From Labyrinthula sp. Ha (lineage: Eukaryota > Sar > Bigyra > Labyrinthulida > Labyrinthulaceae): a stretch of DNA of 64,000 bases. Shown in pieces: positions 1-11,600 of this stretch. The stretch lies in the NCBI GenBank assembly GCA_015227615.1, contig JAALGZ010000088.1:1-64000 (forward strand), written 5' to 3'. The stretch's first letter is position 1, and the number at the start of each line of letters is the position of its first letter. Both the position numbers and the translations under genes were made by a program. The notes below the pieces were generated by a model. That model was not told where the DNA came from. It did not search any database and saw only the letters and a program-made list of their open reading frames with translations.

Positions 1-1536
1 AAGATCATTAATAATAGATTGACACACATCCTAGAGAAACTGCCATCATACCAGGCAGGTTTTAGATCCAACTTCAGTACAATGAATAAAATTGAAGTTC
101 TCAATAGCATAGTCAAGCATTGTCTTAGAAAAAATCAGAAGCTGAAGTTACTCTTTGTAGATTTCCAGAAAGCTTTCGACTCGGTTGACCATAGATTCAT
201 CCAAATATCCTTGAAAGAACATCATGTGCCAAAGAAACTGAGAAAGATAATAAAAAATCTATATGAAGCAACAGAGGTAAGAGCAGCAGAAGGAAACAAG
301 CATTCAGGAAGTGTAAACTTAAGACGTGGGGTTCTACAAGGGGATTCATTATCTCCAGCTATCTTCGTAGTAGTTTTAAATTCAGTAATGAAAAGAATAA
401 ACCATAGTACCTTGACCAACTTGACAGTAGCGGGAATGAAGTTCAATTACTTAGCGTTTGCAGACGATATAGTCACAATATGCGACTCCGATGAACAAAT
501 CTCAAACTTCGTGAATCAACTTCAAACTCTGGAACCTGTGTCTGGATTGAGAATAAATATATCAAAAACCAAAATCTTGCTGACAGATGAAGGCTATGAA
601 ATAAATGAAGATATACCTGACGAAGACATCAACCTCATTTTATCCAAATTCTACTGCGAAACCTGTGACAGATATTTTGAAGCCAAGAAAAGTTATGATG
701 CCCATTGTAGAAGTAGGTTCTGCGATGGCACGCGTAATCGCAGTCGTAAAGGTACGTTAGCTGTTCTCCATACTAAAGAAATTCTGGAACAAAAGTTGCA
801 ACCTTCAGCCGATCCAGTAACAGTAAATGGCGAGTGTATAGAGCCAGTGAAGTCATATAAATACTTGGGGATGGAATTTAATTCAACTGGTATCTTAGTA
901 AATAGTATCTTACAAAAACTGGAACTCTGCGAAATAAGACTGAACAAATATCGGGACTTTATTCAATCTCCTAAAATCTGGAACGCAACAAAACGAAATC
1001 TTGTACGAGCTCTGGTACTCTCGCCTGGTTTGTATAGTCTTGTCAACTGGCCCGAGGATGAACGAATAAATAAAAAACTTCATATGCTATCGAGGAAGAT
1101 CAAAGCAGCCATTGAAAACATTCATATAAAGGAGGTGAGAATCCAAGAAGGCGACCTAGATGTGTGCAAGATTGTCCAAGATCTAAAAGATAAATACAAC
1201 AGGACAGAAAAAACGCTCCACGATGAGCAACTTACCTCCCTCAGACTCTCAAACATCAACAACAACTTACAACCCAAGAGGCCCAGGGAAATATCATATC
1301 TGGAAGTCCAAGATCGGCTTAACTGGAACCCAACACCTCCTACTGAACCGCCACCTGAACAATCACAACAAGAAGAGAGCAACCTGTCAAATACCCCTCC
1401 AACTCCAAACAGAATATCCCCGATAGCCATCGCCAGAACCATGTCCAGATACAAAAGGCAAAGGCTGGCCATAATAAATCCTCTTGAATATACTCAAACG
1501 ATGCTTGCTGTGAACGAAAGTATCCAGAATCCCTAA
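1..1536 (+). CDS. LINE reverse transcriptase with C2HC zinc finger (partial, 5' end outside window)
   Basis: The reading frame is open from base 1 to the stop at 1536. It holds the C-terminal part of a LINE ORF2-type protein, which nicks DNA and copies the element's RNA at the cut. Reverse transcriptase motifs seen in order: QAGFRSNFST near the left edge, FVDFQKAFDSVDH (palm, first Asp), GVLQGDSLSP, FADD (catalytic Asp pair, about 460-475) and GLRINISKTK. Right after the palm a C-x2-C-x12-H-x5-C finger lies at about 655-725 (CETCDRYF...RFC), followed by FCDGTRNR and a thumb-like region. The tail is rich in Pro, Gln and Asn. The frame has no break here, unlike LINE-B, so this copy may be fairly recent. 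The start of the protein is outside the window. Confidence 0.8.
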   Translation, partial: KIINNRLTHILEKLPSYQAGFRSNFSTMNKIEVLNSIVKHCLRKNQKLKLLFVDFQKAFDSVDHRFIQISLKEHHVPKKLRKIIKNLYEATEVRAAEGNKHSGSVNLRRGVLQGDSLSPAIFVVVLNSVMKRINHSTLTNLTVAGMKFNYLAFADDIVTICDSDEQISNFVNQLQTLEPVSGLRINISKTKILLTDEGYEINEDIPDEDINLILSKFYCETCDRYFEAKKSYDAHCRSRFCDGTRNRSRKGTLAVLHTKEILEQKLQPSADPVTVNGECIEPVKSYKYLGMEFNSTGILVNSILQKLELCEIRLNKYRDFIQSPKIWNATKRNLVRALVLSPGLYSLVNWPEDERINKKLHMLSRKIKAAIENIHIKEVRIQEGDLDVCKIVQDLKDKYNRTEKTLHDEQLTSLRLSNINNNLQPKRPREISYLEVQDRLNWNPTPPTEPPPEQSQQEESNLSNTPPTPNRISPIAIARTMSRYKRQRLAIINPLEYTQTMLAVNESIQNP

Positions 1537-2050
1537 GGAAAATAAGCGGAAACGAAGCAAGAAAGGTTCAGAAGTAGCTGGAGCAAACGCTGATCCCCCC
1601 TGAAAGCAAACAACCCATATTCATATTCAGATCCTCATTGACTTCACTAGAATAAGTCCAAAGCAAAAAACTTCATCATAACCAAGAGCCACCAAAAGAC
1701 AACATACCCACGATAAGCACCACAAAGCAGACACGATAAACATCTTCCTCCGAAAAACTATCCTTCTTGACCTCCCTATAAGCTATACACAAATCCCCCT
1801 TATCCTCCTCCAAACTGATCCAAAACCTGATCTTGAACATTCTTGCGCACGAAATCAATCAAAACTTTCCAGGATGCAGCCAAATCACTCATCAATCATC
1901 ATAAATACATCTTCAGAATCTTTAACATGCCGGAAATCGCGAATCAGGAGGTCGTGAGAGAACGGTTCAATCTTTTTTCTTTTTTTTTCTATCCGATGTT
2001 GTTGTACTTGATTTGATTTCAACTTATTCCGGATATTGAAAATTTTGGGC
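1..2050 (+). mobile_element. LINE-A, non-LTR retrotransposon, 3' part
   Basis: The left window edge cuts a non-LTR retrotransposon. Its reverse transcriptase and C-terminal region are open to a stop at 1536. About 500 bp of non-coding sequence follow, presumably the 3' UTR; a T-rich run near 1973-1990 and the lack of a clear poly(A) leave the 3' end uncertain. The same family occurs on the - strand at about 30.5-34.5 kb (LINE-B), which shows that an APE-type endonuclease precedes the reverse transcriptase. I do not assign a clade. Confidence 0.75.
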
Positions 2051-2106
2051 ATATTTACAAATTGAGCTCCAATAAGGCATTACTACATACTTTTTAGGAA
2101 CTTGTC

Positions 2107-2395
2107 ACTGGAGTTAACGGAAGATAACAGTAAGATAAGACCAAGGCAGGATTATGTACAAGAAAGCTAACAGAACGTACCAATAACAGAACAAGCAAGA
2201 AACCAGCACAAGGGACAAAGCTTAATGGAAGATACCAGTAGCAGACCAAGTAAGGAAACACACAAGATACAGTGGAACATAATGGAAAATACCGGTACAG
2301 AATGAAGTGTGATGAGATGCAAGATTTAATGGAAGTTACCGGAATAAACGTTATCTAAAATATATACTATAACTAGGTAGTAAGACCAAGGCGAG
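2107..2395 (+). repeat. Degenerate tandem repeat, about 5 units of 50-60 bp
   Basis: About five loosely repeated units share the theme AATGGAAGATACCGGTA, followed by AC/AG-rich sequence with GACCAAG. They begin near 2107, 2166, 2221, 2276 and 2330. The array lies between the LINE-A tail and the gypsy-1 5' LTR. It could be a LINE 3' UTR repeat or an enhancer-like repeat in the U3 part of the LTR. Confidence 0.45.
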
Positions 2396-2705
2396 CGTGA
2401 GGGTTAGGATACTTATCCCAAATAACTCCCTGTTAAAGCTAAGTTAAGTTAACCAATAAAGAAAACAATTCGATTGTTGTATTAGTTTCGCCTAATATCT
2501 TGAGAACAATCTTATTATTGACTTTAAAAACCTTCGGAATATTTGTATCTTGTTTGAACTTGGTGATCTAGTTTCTCCTAGATTTGTTCAATAGTAGTTT
2601 AGTTAATCTTTGAGCTTGGATTAGTGACCCTTTCGTGAGTCACTTTTCTTGGGCAATTTGTGATAGGAATATCAGTCACTCGTCGACCGATAAATTGTTT
2701 AAACA
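2308..2705 (+). repeat. Gypsy-1 5' LTR (start uncertain)
   Basis: The right end (TTTAAACA at 2698-2705) lies 27 bp before the Gag start and resembles the LTR ends at 21109 and, on the - strand, at 23622. Shared blocks are a GTGAC...GTCAC hairpin (2624-2643) and a CGTCGAC block (about 2679-2687). Upstream of about 2600 it aligns poorly with the 3' LTR. A TGTGATGAG at 2308 is a possible left end, not proven. Confidence 0.5.
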
Positions 2706-2732
2706 ATTGCAAACCGAAACACGATTGAATCT

Positions 2733-4600
2733 ATGGTATCTTTGAAAAAGGGTTCCCCTCGAGTTACTCGATCAGGCAAGCAACTCACTCGATCGAGTGA
2801 CGAGGAGCCTACTTCGGATTTGGGTGGGGGAAACCCCAGAAACAGGACTTCATCTGTAGATACGGCTGGGGGGGAGAACGAGTTTATACCGTCTCCCGAT
2901 CAGCCTACGCAGATATCGTCGCTTGGAAAGGATGACCCTTCTGTAGGAGGTGAATCCAGAACTAGGAAAAAGGGATTGTCGCTGAAGGTTAAGTTAAAAA
3001 CCCCAGCGGCAAGCTCAAAGAGGAAAGCGATTGCAAAGGCTGTGAAGCCGGTCGCTAAGAAGTCTAAGTTTGTGAAGGCGAAGGCTATTGGTTTGGTCGA
3101 TGAAGGGGGTCCTTCATCGAAATTGATAGAATTGGATATCCCAAAAAGGAAATATTCTGCGGCGTATTTTAAGGCCAAGGGAGTTCCTAAGAGCTCGGAT
3201 TCTAGGGAGACGCAAGCCCTGGATGCGGAAACGATTAGTGGTTCGAGTAGGATGGGATGGAAGGGTCAACAGGTAAAGGGCAATCAATTAGGAAAAGAGG
3301 TACTTCAGATGAATCCCTAGATTATGGGGCTGGAGCTGGAGTAACCTCGATTGAAAGGTCAGCAACTTCCGTGAGGAATGCTGAGTCTAATGACGAACTT
3401 TATAAGGAAGTCACTAGGAAATTAAACGATCCTACCAGCGGGAATGCGGCTGGATCCCTTGTTGAGAAAAAAGTTATGGAAAGGGATTTGTTAGAGTTTG
3501 ATTCTCTGAATCCTCAGGAGAAGAGGAAAGTTTTTGCTAAGTTGAGAGTGCAATACGAAAGATCGCGTATTCAGAATAATACAACCCTAGCGGCACTGAG
3601 GAGCAAGAATGCTGAGAATCAACATATTGGTCTTTCCTGACACCAAGAATGGCCTGAAAAGGTTGGTGGGGAAGAATTGGATATGGAAGCGGCTGGTATT
3701 GCGACCAACGTGGACATTGGTATGTTTGACACTATCCAACCTTCGGATCCTAATGCCGATGAGTTGAAAAGATACGTCATCATTAATTATGTGAACTCGC
3801 AAGCAGTTTCGACCTACTTGCCGAGTTTAGCTTCTCAGGTTATTTCAACTAGAGAAGAGTTACATGGTGAAATCGAAAAAAGAAGATTTCGAAATAGGGA
3901 AATCCATCAGATGATTGGTGATGCGAGGGGTCATGTCGACACCCTTCGCGCAGACACTGATAAGAAGATGATCGACTCTAAGGTGTATATTGATACCCTT
4001 AGAGCTGAAATAAATTCTTTGAGAGATGCTGTTAATGAAGTATCTCAATTGAGGGCTGCTCCTCTAGTGTCCACTGCTAGAGTTAAGCATATGTTGCCCA
4101 AAGTGGATGTTTTGGAGACCTTGCAAATGGAAAAGCTTGGTCTATGGTTGAATATTGTAGGTGAGCTATTGACGTTGGATCCGTCATTCCAACCTTGCCG
4201 CTTCGTTCATGAAAAATTGTTGGAAAATTTTTGTAGATCCGAAGAGGATAGGGATGTTGTGTATTATTCCCTAAAAGATTATTATGAAAAGGGTAAGGCT
4301 GAAAATCGCCAAGATCCCATGCGCCTTCTTAAGGAGGTTAAGTACCCTATTTCGGGTGACAGCAGGGAACGATTTCAGACTTACATGATGAACGTAAGTT
4401 CGAAAGATGAAACGGGTTATACTGATAGGATAGGGGAGGAAGCACCGATTGAGTTATTAAATGAGATAACGAGAAAAGTGCCCTCTAGCTTTAGTTTATC
4501 GAAGGAGGCGATTCGGAGTAAAGTTAGAAACTTCGAGGATCCCCTTCGTTCGGTAGAGATGCTTCAGACCCTTTTGGAAGCCCAACGCCAGTTTGCGTAG
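2733..4600 (+). pseudogene. Gypsy-1 Gag region (broken)
   Basis: Gag forms the particle that packages the element RNA. The region begins with an ATG 27 bp after the LTR end. The first 140 residues are rich in Ser, Lys and Ala (for example KRKAIAKAVKPVAKKSK), which suggests nucleic-acid binding. The same N-terminus is found in the gypsy-3 fragment at 23.2-23.6 kb on the other strand, with VTRS and SVDTA blocks shared, and that supports the start. Downstream come long helical, charged stretches (about 3.7-4.1 kb) and a capsid-like part (about 4.1-4.6 kb). Fossil; broken. Confidence 0.7.
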
Positions 4601-4699
4601 GACAGGGGTGTTGATGCATCTAATGGTCAGGTTCCAGAGTCGGGACCTAAAATTAAGGAGAGGAAGTCGAGAACTCCCTCGTGAATAGGATAGGGACAC

Positions 4700-5650
4700 C
4701 TAATGTGAATAAGGTGGCTAATTTTGTGTCATTTCCAATGGCAGCGAGTCCAGTACCCATTAACCTTACGGGTGACTCGATCGATGTTTTGACTAAAGAA
4801 AAGGAGTTTCATCAGAAGTGGTATTCCGAGATCCCTTGGAATCACCACAGGACCTGTGCTTATTGTAAGCATCATGGGCATGGTATGCACGATTGTGTTA
4901 CTTTTGCCGTAAATGTTTTGAGGAAAGATGATGAAAGGAAATTGAAATCTGTTGAGGGAAATATTTTGAAAACCCGTCAAGTCCAAGATTTCATTAATCG
5001 GGCGTTTCGTCGTCAGATGGAAAACCCTGGAGGCAAGTCTAACTATCAGACACCAAGAGGGTTGACATTATTGAAACATTCTGTGATTGTTAAAGCCAGA
5101 ATGATGATGGGGGGCAAGGATTCACCTAATGATTCGCGCTCGCAGTCGGGGTTTAGGGAAAGTAAAGCACTTGCCCTAGCCGCTCCACCCGGACAAAAGG
5201 AGCTCGAGGAAATGAAAACTATGGTGCCGGAAGGCTATGATTTAATGATCGAGGGTACTGAGGAGTATCCAACTTTGGAAGTGCATGTCGGGGAGGTATC
5301 CCAATTTCGTAACTTTGGTGAAGGTTACGAGATTTGCACTAAATCGGGAGATGTGATTGGCGATGCTAAATTTGATAGCGGAGCTGAGGTCACAGTGGGA
5401 AGTTGGTGGAAGCACAAGGATTTGCTAGAAAGCTATTCGAGTGCAAGTGGCAACGTTCATGTTGCAAATGATGCCCCGGTTAAGATTTTAGACGTAGGTT
5501 ATGTGGGACTTGTTGTTAAAGTCCATGATTTAGAAAGTAGGGCTTGCCCAAGGGCCAAAGTTGTATTGGTTCAATCTCAGGATTGGCCAAGCTTTCTAAT
5601 AAGAAGACCCGAATTGAGGAAGATGGGTTTAGATCCCGCTCAAAACTTGG
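4700..5650 (+). pseudogene. Gypsy-1 zinc knuckle and protease region (fossil)
   Basis: A CCHC knuckle of the form C-x2-C-x4-H-x4-C (CAYCKHHGHGMHDC) lies near 4857-4900 and is the nucleocapsid signature. A retropepsin-like motif (AKFDSGAEVTVGS) lies near 5365-5405, followed by hydrophobic strands of the protease fold ending about 5.6 kb. Protease releases the mature Gag and Pol parts in this family. Confidence 0.7.
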
Positions 5651-6599
5651 GACTCGGGTAGGGAATCGGCAGCCAGGCTAACCACCTGGTGGGCCAAGTA
5701 CAAGAAAAGATCTCAACTCTCATTGTTTATAGATATGTAAATTGTGTCTTGTGGTTAGAGAGTAGATTAGAGATCTGTAATTGGCCTAGTGTGATATTTG
5801 TATGTACTATTTCGGTTAAACCTAAAGGGATTATGAATTATTTGACATCGAAAGGGTATAAGCTACTTGAAGTAGTCCAAGTGTTACACTGGGTACCTAA
5901 TAAAATGATTAAGTCGGTGAGGAGGTATATGGTTCTTGGTAGGGGTATTTGCCAGTCTCGCGTTAGTAGACAAAAGCACAAGAATGTGCTGATTGAACCC
6001 CTTGGTACGGTCGGGGAGGTGGCTCGGTTGATGCTGATGGCTAAATCGCTGCAGGATGGCGCCATTTCAGTTTACCCTCAAATCTCGGTCGGCAACGTAC
6101 CAAAAACCTTAATGAATCTTGATGGACATGTCGAGGTCCGATTCATTAAGGCGAGGCAATCACTTAGTGAAAACCTCACCTTGGGTAGACGCCTATCTAA
6201 CGAGGACGCTCGGGGATGTTCTACAGCGGCTTTATATTCCGCATGGGAAAGAGTCTTGGATGACGGACTAGGGGATGAACCCAGGTCATTTAACGTCGAC
6301 TCATGGATTGAACCTATACAACCGACAAGGATTTATGCCTCTATTGGTAGTCTCGATTTGGTTGAGCGCATAAATTCAGGGAATTTTGAAGGGATTGATT
6401 TTGGAGAAATTATAAAATTGCGTCGTCATGTCGAGGACATCGCTGATGACGATTTGGGAGATAACCTTCTTCCTGATGTAGGAGAAGGTTTGAGCTTGGA
6501 GGATGAGGAACCCTTGATCAAAAAAGCCATCAATGAGATGGTAGATCGCGCGGAAGCCTCAATGGAAATGAAAAAGTTACTTAGGAAATTGTGTTTGAG

Positions 6600-8100
6600 C
6601 TTTTGGGATGTGTTTGCCACGGACCACACTCAGACTAAGATTAGTGGGATGTCACCAATGCCGGTGTATCCTTTGGAAAATTTTGAGTTTGCCTACCCCA
6701 GGGTTAGGCCAATGTCTTCGGAAAAATGGAACTTTATTAGGGATAAGCTGCTAAGTATGGCAGAAAGAGGATTGGTCACTAAGGTTAAATCTGCTGAGTT
6801 TGGCTCGGTGGTATTTGCGGTGCCAAAGAAAGGACACAAATTGAGAATGGTCGTTGATCTTGTTGATGTTAACAAGATACTTAGAAGGGATGTGAATTAA
6901 CTTCCGCATCTGGAGACTTGCTTTGATAATCTTGCAGGTAGCAAGTATTATGGCAGCTTTGATGTGGTTTCGAGCTTTGATCAGTTAGGGATAACTGAAG
7001 AAGCAAAGAAATATTTTAACATTGTTTCGGAGCATGGCATTTTCCAGCTTCAATTTGCACCAATGGGATATCACAGTACCCCAGTATTCTTCCATCAGAG
7101 GATGGTTGATGAAGTGGTGGGGAAAGATTGGTAAATCGTCCTAGGAATGGAGTCATTCAATGGATTGATGATAGTCTGCTTTATGCAGATGACTTTGGAG
7201 AATACTTAAAATTGTTGGAGATATTGTTGACGAATTTGAGGAAAGCTAGGGTTCGTATTAGCCCGGCTAAGTCAATAATTTTGGCTAAGGAAATTGTGTA
7301 TTGTGGCCGCAAGGTCGCAAATGGCAAATGGAATTTTAAGGAAGAATATTATTCTCGGATCTTGGACGTCCCAAGACCGGAGTATGTTTATCAATTGGCA
7401 TCAATGATGCATTTGTCTCAGTGGTTGTCTTTGGCAATTCCAGAGTTAGCTGAGTTGAGGAGTGTTATTATGGAATTCTACCCGGAAATGAGGGGTAAGA
7501 AATCGGAATTAAAGAGGGAAAATGAAAGGGTTCATTGGTCCACTGAGCTAACAGAGGCCTTTGAAAGATTTCTGAAAACGATTAGTATTGCGGCTAAGCA
7601 GAAGTTGACCCTGTATGATAGAACCCAGGACTTGTTGTTAATAACAGATGCTTCTGGCATGTTCTTCAGTTCGATTCTGATGCAAGCCGATACTTCTCAA
7701 AGAAGTCTTAAGCTTTTGGAGAAAAGGGTAGTCCCCATGATGTTCTTTTCTGGGAAGTTTCAAGACACCCAGACGAGATGGGGCATTGTTCACAAAGAAT
7801 TATATCCTATTGTAAAAACTTTTAACAGGTTGTCGTATCTGTTACCTTTTCATCCTACGCCGATTCAGGTGTATACGGATCATTTGAATTTGAGGGCCAT
7901 TATTAAAGGGGGATCTAAGATCAACCATGGTCATTTGAATAGGTTGCAACGATGGGTTTTGATCCTGCAGCAGGCGGATGTGGAATTACATCACATTAAG
8001 GGGGAGGATAACGTCTTTGCTGATATGCTTTCGCGTTGGGCGGCTACGCCCGAGCGGGAGAAGCAGAGGGTTGCCTCCATTAGGATTATGAGAGCGGCAA
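6600..8100 (+). pseudogene. Gypsy-1 reverse transcriptase and RNase H (fossil)
   Basis: Ty3/gypsy-type palm motifs are visible: LRMVVDLVDVN near 6843-6875 and SLLYADDFGEYL near 7170-7205 (catalytic Asp pair). They are followed by RNase H with ITDASG (about 7640), VHKELYPIV (about 7790) and YTDHLNLRAI (about 7874-7905), then the HHIKGEDNVFADMLSRW block (about 7990-8040) that usually ends RNase H in gypsy elements. The RT-then-RNase H-then-integrase order separates this from copia. Fossil, broken; cut 3' of RNase H by copia-1. Confidence 0.8.
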
Positions 8101-8512
8101 TCCGTCGCGATCGAAGGGAATCGGACGCGTCCCTGGGACCTCAACTTTCGTTGACATCTAGGGAACGTAAGTACTTTAGGAGGATGTTCAAACATCCATC
8201 GGAAATCGATAAGGGATTGGATCGATGGGTTCCTTTGAAGGATAGACACCCTGATTCTGATTCTGAATCGTCAGTAGTGGAATTCTCAAACCCTTGGTAT
8301 GAGAGCGCTGGTATAAACCACGGTCTTAGGCCGGATGGGGGTCTAGAGATAAAGGTTGAGGAACCGAGTCTGAAAGAAGAGTACAGCCGGTTGGCTCTAG
8401 TGGATACGGAATCTGCCGTATCTCTAGATGAAATAGGTACATGGGTCTCGTCCCAGATTGTGAAATCTGATCATTCCTCTAGCGAGGAAATTAAGATTGA
8501 AGTTCCTAGAGT

Positions 8513-8517
8513 GGGAC
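8513..8517. repeat. Target-site duplication GGGAC, left of copia-1
   Basis: GGGAC directly precedes the copia-1 5' LTR and recurs at 13095-13099 directly after the 3' LTR. Five base pairs is the usual copia duplication. Confidence 0.85.
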
Positions 8518-8630
8518 TATTAGAATATAAATATAAATAAATGTACCTGTAGAAATAAATAGTCCAGTTCACATCATATTATTCACTGAAGCAAGTTTTA
8601 TTGTAAAAACCAACGAAAATAGAAATAACA
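8518..8630 (+). repeat. Copia-1 5' LTR
   Basis: 113 bp, TATTAGAATA...AATAACA. It matches 12977-13094 over nearly its full length; the main length difference is a short AT-rich indel near the left end. Confidence 0.9.
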
Positions 8631-8641
8631 GGTTAACAGCC
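8631..8641 (+). promoter_or_regulatory. Copia-1 primer-binding site, matches tRNA-Asn anticodon arm
   Basis: GGTTAACAGCC follows the LTR directly. Its reverse complement GGCTGTTAACC is the anticodon loop of tRNA-Asn (anticodon GUU) with flanking stem bases. Drosophila copia is known to use a tRNA fragment ending in the anticodon stem as primer, and the position fits that mode. Confidence 0.65.
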
Positions 8642-8679
8642 ATAAAAAAGAAGAATAAGAACCTACAACGTAATACCTC

Positions 8680-11600
8680 ATGAATACTGAGAACAATATA
8701 AAAGTTTTAGAAGGTGCCAAGCACTATGTGACTTGGCGCAAAAGAATAGACGCCACCCTAATTGAAAAGGGGTGGATGAAAATCCTTGAGGCACAAGAAA
8801 CTGTGTCTCAAGAAGATATAACTTCATTATTATCGACAGAAACCAAAAGAAAAGATAACGCGAAGGTTTGTAGCATTGTTTATAACCGAGTGAGCGATCC
8901 TATATTGGAGAGGCTCGACGGCATAGAACTTGCTATAGACATTTTCCAGACTTTAAAGGAGTGGTACAAGCCAGATCCACGTTTACAGAAGCTAAGGTTG
9001 AAGCATAAGCTCCAACATCCTGCAGGAAGAACACTGGTGGAGAAGATCGAGAACTTTAAGATAACCTTGAGACGCCTGGAGAAGCTGAATGTGCCAATTG
9101 AGGAAGATGATAAGATAGACGGCATCCTAAAAGTAGTTAGAATAAAAGGGGTGGACACATTTAGGATGATTGTTGATGCGGATAGGCAGAATTATTCATT
9201 TCAACAAGTTTGCAAGCATTTGTTGTTTATTGCTCAAAACGCGGATATTAAATGGGAGGCCAAATCGGACATATCTTCAACGCGAGAAAAAGGTTCTCAA
9301 AAACATAAAAACGGTTCTCAGAGACAACACTTTAACGATAAACAACAAAAAATTTGCAAGAACTGTGGAAAAAGAGGTCACCTGGCTCATCAATGCAGGA
9401 TTCCGAGGTGCCAACTGTGCAACACACTTGGACATAGAGATAATCAGTGCAGAACGAAGCAAGAAAAAAGGACAAAAATATCCATGGCGCAGTTGAAGTT
9501 AGAAAATGAGAACGTAGGAATAGAAGAAGAAGATAATGAAGATGCAGAAACTGTGCTTACAAAGGATACGGAAGGTGAAACTAATAGCTTTTTTGTAGCA
9601 GAGATTAAGTCAAAAAGCAGTAAATACAAAAACAGTCATATAGAAATAAAATATAAATCCAGAAAAGAACAAGAAAAACAAAACAAAAAATACAAAAATA
9701 GCAAAAAAGAATATAAAAAATACAAAAATATTCAAAAAGAAAACAAAAAGTTTAGATCTCAAGATGAAATCAGCCGGTTTAGTCCAGTAGAAAAAAGGCT
9801 TCTCAATAAATATATTATTCAAAAAGCTGAGATGGAAAAAATCAGCAACTTCAAAACTCGCAAGCAGAAGCTTGTGCAGTTCATTGTTGACACTGGATCA
9901 AGTCAACATATTGTTTCCAGGACACTCCTTCCATATATACACAATGTTAAAAGGATCTCGAAAGAGATAATAAGCGGACTTACTGCAGACACTGTAGTCA
10001 ACCGCGTTGGGGATCTAAAGTTAAAAATAAAAAAAGGAGAATACATACTTCTACAAAAGGTGCTCATAACGGAGACTGATGTAGAGGTTGCTATAATATC
10101 TGTTGGCAAGTTGTTGAAAAACAGATACACATTAGAGGCCAAAGATAACATCCTACAAATAAAGGATAAGAAAGAGAATACACTGGTCACAATAAAGAAA
10201 TGTATCACAAACCTTTACAGACTTCGAGCTGAAATAGGCAATTCTCTGGAACAAAAGCTGGTACTTTCCGTAGAAAATACCAGAAGATATCCTTGGTACA
10301 CCTTTTTTGGACATCCAGAAGATACAAACCTAAAACAAATATTAGCATACTATAAGTTGCCAGAAAAAGAAGTTAATTTTCCAGTTTCTTGTGAAGTGTG
10401 TGCCAAAGCGAAGTTAACCAAAAATAGAATTGGTAAGTCCAGGATCCAGAAAGCTGAAAGACCATTGCAGAGAATGTACTGTGACTCAATTGCAATACCA
10501 GCTATGGGCAAGAGCGGAGAGCGCGGTATTCTGTTGATTACTGACGCGTTTACTAAGTTCCGTATGCTATACATATACAAACAAGAAAGTAAAATACCAA
10601 AGATGTTGAAATACATGGTAAAAAGAATCCAGAAAGAATCAAACCTTCAGCTGTCCACTCTGTACATGGATAAAGGAACTGAATTCAGAAATGAGTTGGT
10701 AGAAAACTTCTGTTTCAGCACAGGAATAGAACCGAGATATGCACCAACTAACACTCCGCAGTTGAATGGACTGGCAGAAAGTTCCAATAGAACACTGCTA
10801 GTTAAAGTCAGAATATTTCTTGAACAGGCTCAGTTACCCCATCTATATTGGCCTCAGGCAGCAAACTTTGCAACGGTATTATTAAATAGAACACCATCAA
10901 AAACTCAACTTAAATCACCCTATGAACTCATATTCAAAGTAAAACCTACATTAGAAAAAAAAATTATATTTGGACAGAGAGTTGTTTACATAGATCCAGA
11001 AGTTAAAAGTAAGGTCCATACTCCTGGGAGAAAAACAAAGTACTTGGGCCCAGCGAAGCATTCAGCAGAGTCGTATCTGTTGGATGATACATCCAAAAAT
11101 ATAGTTACAACTAGGAACTTCAAAGACCTCAACAATATAGATCTTCTTAGAAATAGAATGAAAAGAAGAAATCCACTTCGAGATGTAAGAATAAAAGGAA
11201 ACCTTGAGAGCATGGAAAAAGAACTTTCAGCTAGAGAACAGTTTCTGAATATTAGAAACGAAGCAACTGTGGAAAAGCCGCGCCACTGGGTCCGGCGAAG
11301 TACCAGGAAAACAGCGAAACCTAAAAATTACAAAAAGACAAAAATCTTTTATTTAGCAGAAGAAGCACGAGCTTTAAAAATCCCTACAAATGATGTGTTT
11401 CTGTTGAAACAATATCAACAGGCTACGGTTCCAAAGAGTTTCTTTCAAATAAGATATAGAAACGACAAACAACATTGGTATTCAGCTTACGAGAAAAAAT
11501 ACAATAAATTTACCTCCATCGCCGAGTGTAAAGAAGTTCCAAGAACTGAAATACCTCCAGGAGTTAAACCTTTTCGTTTCATCGAGATATTTGAAGTGAA

